From Candidatus Micrarchaeaceae archaeon (GTDB lineage: Archaea; Micrarchaeota; Micrarchaeia; Micrarchaeales; CABMGC01), in contig DAIDAD010000037.1 of assembly GCA_027310795.1 (NCBI GenBank), positions 1 to 5,949 of the forward strand: a stretch of DNA of 5,949 nt, given 5' to 3'. The notes below the pieces were generated by a model that did no database searches, was not told the origin of the DNA, and saw only the letters and a program-made list of their open reading frames with translations. A program made the translations under genes and the position numbers. Shown in pieces: positions 1 through 5,345 of this stretch. How positions within the stretch are numbered: the stretch's first letter is position 1; each line of letters starts with the position of its first letter.

Positions 1-602
1 CCCCTGTGGTATAGGACTGCCTCGTAGTCTCGTCAGAGATCTTTATTTTCCATGCGTCCCCGAAAGTGTTCGATATCTCTATCTTTACAGTGTCCCCAGG
101 GCTAATCACCGGCCCAGGAATTGCAACAGTCCTGGCTGGAAGCTCCTCTGTCCATGACACGACCCTGTCATGGAGAACCATGACGCCTGCCTGTATCAGG
201 CCGTTGTGCACATTTGCGCCTCCGCCTATGCCTGCCCACATGTCTACTCCCCTGCCCATTTACCCTAGGCACTATGAATGTGCCAGTAACGCCTTTGAAT
301 GCGCCTGGCACTGAAACTGCATCGTATCCTGCCCAGTTTACCGAGGTTGCCTGAAGCGCCTTCGCATTTATCGCGCTGAACATCTGCGCCTGCCTCTCAT
401 GCATCGCTTCTTTGTACTCATGTGCGCCGAATACGACTGCAGCGCCGATCAAAGTGCCTGCAAGAAGGTTGCCTATGTTCGTCCTCCTTGCAGCCCTCCT
501 GAGCTCATCCTCGCGGTCCTTGTAATCCTGCCTTACCTTTTCGGTATTTTCAATGGACCTTTGCCTGTGCACGGACCTCTCTTTATAGTCGTTTTTTACC
601 AA
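1..602 (-). pseudogene. Membrane-anchored G1 (eqolisin) glutamic peptidase, frameshifted and truncated by the window edge
   Basis: The reading frame starts with TTG at 602, because an in-frame TGA sits directly upstream; GTGAT at 606-610 could pair with the 16S 3' end. Residues 1-42 are highly charged and probably cytoplasmic. Residues 43-60 form one hydrophobic segment, and the rest would lie outside the cell. The motifs SVNWAGY (about 87-93) and GTFIVP (about 107-112) open a G1 domain. After the GGGG run (249-252 on the plus strand) this frame turns into an Arg-rich tail and stops. Shifting by one base restores the domain: WAGIGGG, then LIQAG with Gln codon 191-193, WTEELP with Glu codon 146-148, ISPGDTVKIEI, and on to the edge without a stop. 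This Gln and Glu match the Gln/Glu catalytic dyad known for scytalidoglutamic peptidase. The family cleaves proteins at acid pH. Either the gene is decaying or one base was miscalled; programmed frameshifting is less likely. The family call is firm; functionality is not. Confidence 0.8.
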
Positions 603-605
603 TCA

Positions 606-653
606 ATCACACTGGATATTACTGAATAGATTGATGTTTTCTTCATATTTAAA
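606..653 (-). promoter_or_regulatory. Probable promoter and start region of the G1 peptidase gene
   Basis: Read on the minus strand, TTTAAATAT (653-645) is an archaeal TATA-like element. Its centre lies about 47 bases before the TTG start at 602, which predicts a transcript starting near 622 with a leader of about 20 bases. GTGAT (610-606) lies three bases before the start codon and matches the part of the anti-Shine-Dalgarno complement nearest the start. Seen: the motifs and spacing. Inferred: that they are used. Confidence 0.4.
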
Positions 654-670
654 CATAATCCTTGTTTTAG

Positions 671-688
671 ACAGGGCACGAACCCTGT
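671..688. repeat. Perfect 6-bp inverted repeat (hairpin) between the two minus-strand genes
   Basis: ACAGGG and CCCTGT flank a six-base loop, CACGAA. The structure begins 10 bases beyond the stop codon of the LAGLIDADG-type gene. No T run follows it on either strand, so it is not a textbook intrinsic terminator. It could stabilise the 3' end of that transcript, or be chance. Confidence 0.4.
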
Positions 689-698
689 GGATAGAATA

Positions 699-1181
699 TC
701 ATATCAGCTTTCTGCTGACCATTATGCTCTGCCCCTTCACAAGGGCTATGAAATTGGCTATGTTCAGTATCTTATCGCCTTTCGTATGCACTCCCAGGCT
801 CTCGAGCATCATGGCGTCTGCAGGGCTTATGCCTTTGATCCTGAAGTCGTTCTTTCCCATGTGCCCTGCAGCGTCGAACATCCCTGCGACGTAGTTTTCC
901 GACTTCGTGTCCTTTTTCTTGAATATCTTCGACTCGCTCTTTATGAGCAACTTGAGCTGCTTTGCTATCTGCGAATGGTAAAAGTATACGTGGTTGTGGT
1001 TGCCTTCAGGCTCTACAAGGATCTTCCTAGGGTCTATCTTGAAGTCCTTGAGCGCTATCTCCACAAAGCGCTCCTCCACCTCGCGTATGCCTGTCCTTAT
1101 CCCTATCGCATTGTTCTCTTCATTCGTCTTTGAAAGAAGGCCAGCGACATAATATACTTCAGGGCCGAGTTTGATCTTCAT
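699..1181 (-). CDS. Free-standing LAGLIDADG-type protein with both catalytic acids missing
   Basis: The protein is about 160 residues with two LAGLIDADG-type repeats in one chain, the layout of monomeric homing endonucleases. Repeat 1 starts at VAGLLSKTN (residues 12-20). It is followed by the usual 'IGIRTG ... F.I.P.KI ... VYFYHSQIAKQL' pattern. Repeat 2 starts at VAGMFDAAG (98-106), followed by 'FRIKGIS ... LESLGV'. In active enzymes the eighth position of the motif is the metal-binding Asp/Glu; here it is Thr in repeat 1 and Ala in repeat 2, so cleavage is unlikely. A DNA-binding or regulatory role is inference. It lies between complete reading frames with no intron or intein remnant visible. 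I chose ATG 1181 because GAGG lies eight bases before it. An in-frame ATG at 1208 would add nine residues (MDIATEDNC) but has no ribosome site. It is transcribed divergently from the mevalonate genes. Confidence 0.72.
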   Translation of the reverse strand: MKIKLGPEVYYVAGLLSKTNEENNAIGIRTGIREVEERFVEIALKDFKIDPRKILVEPEGNHNHVYFYHSQIAKQLKLLIKSESKIFKKKDTKSENYVAGMFDAAGHMGKNDFRIKGISPADAMMLESLGVHTKGDKILNIANFIALVKGQSIMVSRKLI

Positions 1182-1204
1182 GCAATTATCCTCTGTAGCT
1201 ATAT

Positions 1205-1230
1205 CCATATATCATTAAATCAATATATGG
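1205..1230. repeat. Perfect 8-bp inverted repeat with 10-base spacer in the divergent intergenic region
   Basis: CCATATAT (1205-1212) and ATATATGG (1223-1230) are exact reverse complements around the spacer CATTAAATCA. The repeat overlaps the expected TATA region of the minus-strand LAGLIDADG-type gene, whose ATG 1181 lies about 25-45 bases away. A dimeric regulator could bind here, possibly the gene's own product. Being AT-rich, it could also be ordinary promoter sequence that happens to be symmetric. Confidence 0.4.
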
Positions 1231-1289
1231 TTTTACTGGCTGAAAATACCCAGAATGCTGCATGGAAAGACTGCGGCGTACCCCATGCA

Positions 1290-1303
1290 AAACTTATTAT
1301 ACA
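1290..1303 (+). promoter_or_regulatory. Probable promoter of the mevalonate kinase transcript
   Basis: AAACTTATTATA resembles a BRE plus TATA element. With the usual archaeal spacing, transcription would start near 1322-1325, giving a leader of about 75 bases before the kinase ATG at 1398. This start would place the 1331 upstream ORF close to the 5' end of the mRNA. It also argues against a kinase start upstream of the promoter. Confidence 0.45.
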
Positions 1304-1330
1304 TTATCGTTCAAAGGATTTGGGGATAAG

Positions 1331-1396
1331 ATGGCAGGAACAACGCTGCGCAGCCTTGTTTGTGCCTCGAGTGCTTCGTATTTTAACAGGGGTTAA
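1331..1396 (+). CDS. Candidate 21-codon upstream ORF (leader peptide) before mevalonate kinase
   Basis: An ATG at 1331, with GGGG five bases upstream, opens a 21-codon frame whose product is 21 residues (MAGTTLRSLVCASSASYFNRG). Its TAA stop (1394-1396) is followed by one base and then the kinase ATG at 1398. This arrangement would allow a terminating ribosome to restart on the kinase frame. The peptide resembles nothing I recognise, and a frame this short can arise by chance. Its support is the TATA-like element at 1290-1303, the purine-rich site and the tight junction with the kinase. Confidence 0.3.
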   Translation: MAGTTLRSLVCASSASYFNRG

Positions 1397-1397
1397 T

Positions 1398-2438
1398 ATG
1401 CAAAACGATGGCAAAATCGCGACCGCACGGGCTCCCGGGGTCGTGAAGCTATTCGGAGAGCATGCAGTGGTGTATGGAAAGACAGCGCTCGCCATGGGCG
1501 TGGACAGGTATGCTACCGTCTCTGCAAGCGCATCAAACGGCTCCTCTCTGAAGGCGGAGCTCAGGGACTTCGACAAGAAGTTCGAGTTGAGCGAGAACGA
1601 GATATACAGGGCATATGGGAGATACTGCGGTTCGCATTATATCGCAGGCTTCGTCATTGACGCGATGCGCGATTATGAGATAGACAAACTCGCTGTGCCG
1701 TTTGCCGTCCTCGCCGGCAGGCTGTGCGAGATGGGAATAAGCATAAACAGGAAGGTATCAGTGGAATCAGGAATACCGCTGCAGAAAGGCTATGCGAGCT
1801 CAGCGGCGATATCTACGGCATTCGTGCTATCGATGCTAGGAAAGAATGCTGATTCAATCGAGCCTGCGGACATAATAGACATGGCGAGGGACGGGGACAG
1901 GATTCTGCATGAGAATAAGGGCGCAGGTCTCATAGACGTTTCAACATCTTATTATGGTTCATTTGTATCATTCAGCATGGGCACAGGCATAAAGCAGGAA
2001 AAGGTTGATTCAATCATAAGCGTCGTTGTCATAGACACAGGGCCAAAACTTCCTACATCTGTGACTGTCGGCGGAGTCTCAAAGAGGTACAAGGAAAACA
2101 GGGATGAGACGAGCAGGATACTGGACAAGATAGACGAATGCTCTAAGAATGGCATAGAGGCGCTCAAGGACAAAGACCTGAAGACATTGGGAATGCTGAT
2201 GTATGAGAACCACAAGCTTCTAAAGCAGCTAGGGGTATCGAGCGAGAAGCTCGATTCAGCTGTGGAGCTTGCTATGAAGAACGGTGCATACGGTGCAAAG
2301 CTGAGCGGCGGCGGAGGTGGCGGGATAGCGATAGCTGTCGCAGAGGACCCTGAGGAGCTGAAGGACAAGCTCAGCGACGCGGGACTCAGCGTAGATATAG
2401 TGAAGACAGCAGCAAGGTCTGCCGAAGCCTTTTCATAG
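1398..2438 (+). CDS. mvk: Mevalonate kinase (GHMP kinase family)
   Basis: This enzyme phosphorylates mevalonate to 5-phosphomevalonate with ATP in the cytoplasm, the first kinase step toward the isoprenoid chains of archaeal lipids. The protein is 346 residues, near the family size. Motif 1, APGVVKLFGEHAVVYG (12-27), is diagnostic of mevalonate kinase. Motif 2, PLQKGYASSAA (127-137), is the ATP-phosphate loop, though most members have PxGxGLGSSAA. Asp180 in GAGLIDVS fits the catalytic base. Motif 3, KLSGGGGGG (301-309), closes the site. The usual Lys of APGK is Val here, with a Lys two positions on. I chose ATG 1398 over an in-frame ATG at 1227 because homology begins just after it, AGGGG lies five bases upstream, and the added 57 residues look non-coding and span the promoter. 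The gene shares a likely operon with the decarboxylase 28 bases downstream. Confidence 0.92.
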   Translation: MQNDGKIATARAPGVVKLFGEHAVVYGKTALAMGVDRYATVSASASNGSSLKAELRDFDKKFELSENEIYRAYGRYCGSHYIAGFVIDAMRDYEIDKLAVPFAVLAGRLCEMGISINRKVSVESGIPLQKGYASSAAISTAFVLSMLGKNADSIEPADIIDMARDGDRILHENKGAGLIDVSTSYYGSFVSFSMGTGIKQEKVDSIISVVVIDTGPKLPTSVTVGGVSKRYKENRDETSRILDKIDECSKNGIEALKDKDLKTLGMLMYENHKLLKQLGVSSEKLDSAVELAMKNGAYGAKLSGGGGGGIAIAVAEDPEELKDKLSDAGLSVDIVKTAARSAEAFS

Positions 2439-2466
2439 TTTTCGCGTCTAATCATATTGTGCATTT

Positions 2467-3537
2467 ATGGAGAAGGTCTATACCACAATAGGAACACCGA
2501 ACATAGCCTTTGTGAAGTACTGGGGCAGGCGAAACGATTCGAAGAACCTGCCTGCTAACTCGAGCATAAGCATGACCCTCGACGAGAAGCTCAATACAAG
2601 GACCAGCGTGCTGCTCTCAAAGAAGCTGAATGAGGACAGGTTCTTCCTTAACGGCAAACAGGAGAACCTTGAAGGAAAAAATGCCTCTGAAAAATCGAGA
2701 CTGATAAAGGCCGCATTGGACAGCATGCGCTCTGCGGCTGATTCAAAGGAGCATGCGCTGATAGTTTCTGAGAACTCCTTCCCCACTTCAGCAGGGCTAG
2801 CATCGAGCGCATCAGGCGCAGCTGCCCTGATATACTGCCTCAACTCAGCATTGGACCTGAAGATGGATACAAAGCAGCAGTCGATAATCGCAAGGCAGAT
2901 AAGCGGCAGTGCTTGCAGGTCAATATTCGGCGGGATAGTCAAATGGCAAAAAGGTTCGAGGAATGACGGCGCCGATTCATATGCGGAGCAGGTTGTAGCC
3001 CCAAAACACTGGCCAGAGCTGATAGACATAATAGCAGTAGTGGATTCGAAGAGCAAAAAGGTGAGCTCGAGCGAGGGGCACACTCTGACCCCTAGGACTA
3101 GCAGGCTCTACAGGCTGCGTCCGGAGATAGCGGAACTCTCTGTGGACATGGTGGAGAGCGCGGTCAAGAAGAAGGATTTCAAGATACTTGCAGAGGTGAT
3201 AATACGCGACAGCAACAACATGCACGCAACGATGCTCGACACTTATCCTCCGATAATATACCTCAACGACGTCTCAAGTGATATAATATACAATGTGCAC
3301 GAGATGAATGTCGCAAATGGCATTGTAGCCGCGTACACCTTCGACGCAGGGCCGAATGCGCACATAATAACGCTGAAGAAGAGCAGCAAGGAGATAATCA
3401 AGAGGATGAACGGGATAAAAGGGATAAAGGAATTCATAGTCTCGGGGCAGGGGGACGGCCCGAGGATGCTGCCTGATTCCGGTTCATTGATAGACATGAA
3501 GAGGATGGCACCCATGATAAGGGCGCAGAGGCGCTGA
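2467..3537 (+). CDS. mvaD: Diphosphomevalonate decarboxylase family protein
   Basis: The classical enzyme uses ATP to convert mevalonate 5-diphosphate to isopentenyl diphosphate, the last step of the mevalonate route. The protein is 356 residues, within the size range of the family. Conserved parts, in order, are IAFVKYWGRR (13-22), LPANSSISMTLD (28-39), the ATP loop SAGLASSASG (108-117), SGSACRSIFGG (146-156), RDSNNMHATMLDTYPP (247-262) and YTFDAGPNAH (290-299). By comparison with yeast, Lys17, Ser146, Ser148, Arg151 and the catalytic Asp293 are kept; the Lys of KYWGK is Arg21. This residue set fits a true decarboxylase and argues against a mevalonate 3-kinase. A phosphomevalonate decarboxylase (haloarchaeal type) cannot be excluded from sequence alone. 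No ribosome site precedes ATG 2467, and the 28-base gap suggests co-transcription with mevalonate kinase. Confidence 0.9.
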   Translation: MEKVYTTIGTPNIAFVKYWGRRNDSKNLPANSSISMTLDEKLNTRTSVLLSKKLNEDRFFLNGKQENLEGKNASEKSRLIKAALDSMRSAADSKEHALIVSENSFPTSAGLASSASGAAALIYCLNSALDLKMDTKQQSIIARQISGSACRSIFGGIVKWQKGSRNDGADSYAEQVVAPKHWPELIDIIAVVDSKSKKVSSSEGHTLTPRTSRLYRLRPEIAELSVDMVESAVKKKDFKILAEVIIRDSNNMHATMLDTYPPIIYLNDVSSDIIYNVHEMNVANGIVAAYTFDAGPNAHIITLKKSSKEIIKRMNGIKGIKEFIVSGQGDGPRMLPDSGSLIDMKRMAPMIRAQRR

Positions 3538-3548
3538 CAGGAAAAGTA

Positions 3549-3560
3549 TAAAAGCTTTTA
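3549..3560. repeat. 12-bp perfect palindrome after the decarboxylase gene
   Basis: TAAAAGCTTTTA reads the same on both strands and begins 12 bases after the decarboxylase stop. It sits in AT-rich sequence (GTATAAAAGC, then TTTTAAATC) that also resembles TATA elements. It may be part of a termination region, a regulator site or a second upstream promoter; none can be shown. Confidence 0.3.
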
Positions 3561-3620
3561 AATCATTCTGTCTTAATATAATGCGTTTGCAGTTGGAATA
3601 CGGCTACTGATCCCTGCATT

Positions 3621-3628
3621 TTTATATA
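3621..3628 (+). promoter_or_regulatory. TATA box of the ribosomal protein operon
   Basis: TTTATATA matches the archaeal TATA consensus exactly, in sequence otherwise without genes. It predicts transcription from about 3650, roughly 20 bases before the uS13 ATG at 3672. The short leader shows no convincing Shine-Dalgarno site. Confidence 0.7.
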
Positions 3629-3671
3629 ACTTTAATTGATGCAATCATTCCCATTCATCGACGGTTGTTAG

Positions 3672-4223
3672 ATGGCAAAAGAGACAAAGGAAAAGGCAAA
3701 GGAAGAGGCGAAGCCCAAGGTGCAGGGCAACATAGTCAGAATGGCGGGCAGGGACATAAACGGCGACAAGAAGATATCTGAAGCGCTGCGCGAGATAAAG
3801 GGCATAGGGCACACCATGGCGCATGCGATATCATTGCACCTTAAGAGCAGCGCGGGCCTGGACTACAACCTGCATATAGGAGAACTCACGGACGAGCAGA
3901 TAGCTAAGGTCGACAGCGCGGTCAGGGACGCGACTAACTCAAGCATACCCTCATACTTATTCAACAGGCGCATGGAGATGCAGACGGGCAAGGACATGCA
4001 CCTTGTAGGAACGGATTTGATTGTGAAGGAGAAGCAGGACATAGACAACGACATAAAACTGCAGACATGGCGCGGCATAAGGCACAGGACAGGCCAGAAA
4101 GTACGAGGGCAGAGGACTAGATCTACAGGAAGGACGGGCGCAACGATAGGCGTCATGAAGAAGGCTGCGAAGCAGCAGCTCGCAGCAGCGGCGACAGCCA
4201 CGTCTGCGGCAGAGAAGAAGTGA
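3672..4223 (+). CDS. rps13: Small-subunit ribosomal protein uS13 (archaeal S13p/S18e)
   Basis: This protein sits in the head of the small ribosomal subunit and contacts tRNA and large-subunit proteins. The core runs from about residue 20 to 168: NIVRMAGRDINGDKKISEAL, the helix-hairpin-helix segment IKGIGHTMAHAI (42-53), then IPSYLFNRR (92-100) and the basic stretch WRGIRHRTGQKVRGQRTRSTGR near 133-154. At 183 residues it is longer than most archaeal versions (about 150). The extra length is a Lys/Glu-rich N-terminal tail (1-19) and an Ala-rich C-terminal tail (169-183). ATG 3672 is kept as the start because it lies about 20 bases after the predicted transcription start. An internal ATG at codon 24 would cut into the conserved IVRMAG. 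The gene leads the operon, six bases before uS4. Confidence 0.95.
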   Translation: MAKETKEKAKEEAKPKVQGNIVRMAGRDINGDKKISEALREIKGIGHTMAHAISLHLKSSAGLDYNLHIGELTDEQIAKVDSAVRDATNSSIPSYLFNRRMEMQTGKDMHLVGTDLIVKEKQDIDNDIKLQTWRGIRHRTGQKVRGQRTRSTGRTGATIGVMKKAAKQQLAAAATATSAAEKK

Positions 4224-4229
4224 TTCTTA

Positions 4230-4826
4230 ATGGGAGATTCCAAGCGCATACGAAGGAAGTTCGAAAAGCCTAAAACGATGTGGAACAAGGAAAGGATAGA
4301 AACGGAGCATGCGCTGAAGGAAAAATATGGTTTGAAGAATCTAAGGGAGCTGTGGAAGGCTACAACAGAGGTTAGCAGGATAAGGAGGAATGTGAGGAAG
4401 GTGCTTTCCGGAAACGCAACTGAGGAGCAGGGCCGTGATATAACGGCGAGGCTCGCAAGGTATGGAATAGTGAAGCAGGGTGCGACTCTCGACGACCTGC
4501 TGGGCGTCACATCAGAATCGATACTCGAGCGCAGGCTACAGTCCATTGCATGCAAGAAAGGGCTCGGAAGGACGATGAAGCAGTCGAGGCAGCTTATAAC
4601 TCATGGTTTTATATCGGTGAACGGCAAGCAGGTGAAGTCACCGGGGTACATGGTCACCAATCCGGAGGAGCCGAAGGTCAGCTATTACCGTGCAATCAAT
4701 CTTGACTTCAACAAGGATCAGCAGCAGATGCCTGCGCAGGCAAGTCCTGCACCAGCAGCCCGTGCGGCCCCCGCAGAGAACGCAGCAGCGCCTGAGAAAG
4801 CCGAAGCGAGTGCAAAAGGTTCATGA
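4230..4826 (+). CDS. rps4: Small-subunit ribosomal protein uS4 (archaeal S4p/S9e)
   Basis: This is a primary 16S rRNA-binding protein of the small-subunit body, involved in early assembly and decoding fidelity. The N-terminus [14 protein letters not shown] is typical of archaeal uS4, as is [13 protein letters not shown] (32-44). The S4 RNA-binding domain spans about 99-150, with [17 protein letters not shown] and then [20 protein letters not shown]. Residues 165-198 form an Ala/Pro/Glu-rich tail ([16 protein letters not shown]) that is unusually long and probably disordered. The start lies six bases after the uS13 stop without a ribosome site, so translation may be coupled. The stop overlaps the first possible uS11 start (ATGA). 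Confidence 0.95.
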   Translation: MGDSKRIRRKFEKPKTMWNKERIETEHALKEKYGLKNLRELWKATTEVSRIRRNVRKVLSGNATEEQGRDITARLARYGIVKQGATLDDLLGVTSESILERRLQSIACKKGLGRTMKQSRQLITHGFISVNGKQVKSPGYMVTNPEEPKVSYYRAINLDFNKDQQQMPAQASPAPAARAAPAENAAAPEKAEASAKGS

Positions 4827-5341
4827 TTATGCCTGGAAAAAAGAAGAAACCGGAACCAAAGGCGCAGAAGCAGCAGCAGGAGCAGCAGAAGAGCAAGAAG
4901 GAACTGCCCTCATTTGAAAACGCTGTGATAGAGGCGCAGCAGAAGTTCAAGCCTAAGGCGATAAGATGGGGAGTAGCCCACATATTCTCGTCAAAGAACA
5001 ATACGATAATAACGCTTACAGACCTTTCAGGATCGGAGACGATGGCGGTAGGAAGCGGGGGAATGGTAGTAGATGCGGACCATGAAGAGGGTTCGCCATA
5101 CGCTGCAATGCATGCGACTTACAAGGTTGCGGCTATAGCGATAGAAAAAGGAGTCACGCACATAAACATAAAGATAAGGGCGCCCGGTGGCCATAACTCA
5201 AAGATACCGGGGCCAGGCGCGCAGGCAGTTGTCAGGGCGCTTGCAAGATCGGGCTTTAAGATAGGAAGCATAGAGGACGTAACTCCTATACCGACAGACA
5301 CAACAAAAAGGCCAGGCGGAAGAAGGGGAAGAAGGGTCTAG
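4823..5341 (+). CDS. rps11: Small-subunit ribosomal protein uS11 (archaeal S11p/S14e)
   Basis: This protein lies on the platform of the small subunit near the mRNA exit and the E site. The core begins at about residue 49 with [20 protein letters not shown], followed by [39 protein letters not shown] (117-134) and the family ending [23 protein letters not shown]. At 172 residues it has a Lys/Gln-rich N-terminal extension of about 45 residues ([21 protein letters not shown]), partly encoded by a CAG-rich stretch. There are two possible starts: ATG 4823, overlapping the uS4 stop, and ATG 4829 two codons on, which has AAAGG a suitable distance upstream. The difference is two residues. Confidence 0.95.
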   Translation: MIMPGKKKKPEPKAQKQQQEQQKSKKELPSFENAVIEAQQKFKPKAIRWGVAHIFSSKNNTIITLTDLSGSETMAVGSGGMVVDADHEEGSPYAAMHATYKVAAIAIEKGVTHINIKIRAPGGHNSKIPGPGAQAVVRALARSGFKIGSIEDVTPIPTDTTKRPGGRRGRRV

Positions 5342-5345
5342 AACA

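Noticed and set aside
66..314. 82-codon plus-strand frame near the left edge
   Set aside because: It is antisense to the well-conserved C-terminal half of the G1 peptidase and has no recognisable motif.
671..688. Possible tRNA fragment: the minus strand reads CAGGGTTCGTGCCCTG, like a T-arm
   Set aside because: The loop has six bases instead of seven, the invariant A58 is missing, and no anticodon arm, D arm or pairing acceptor strand is nearby.
631..1133. Plus-strand frames opposite the LAGLIDADG-type gene
   Set aside because: The minus-strand protein shows a clear two-repeat family pattern; the plus-strand products show none.
1227..1397. N-terminal extension of mevalonate kinase from ATG 1227
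   Set aside because: The 57 added residues show no kinase pattern, the segment contains the likely promoter and upstream ORF, and homologues begin close to the APG motif just after ATG 1398.
1952..3083. Long minus-strand frames opposite mevalonate kinase and the decarboxylase
   Set aside because: They are shadows of the real genes: low-complexity Ser/Pro/Phe products with no family motifs.
3863..4555. 230-codon open frame on the minus strand across uS13 and uS4
   Set aside because: It lies fully antisense to two clearly conserved ribosomal genes. Its Ser/Phe/Leu-rich product is the usual reverse shadow of Lys/Glu/Arg-rich coding sequence.
4868..4892. CAG-rich stretch as a microsatellite or mobile repeat
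   Set aside because: It is short and imperfect, and encodes the Gln/Lys-rich tail of uS11; nothing suggests an independent element.
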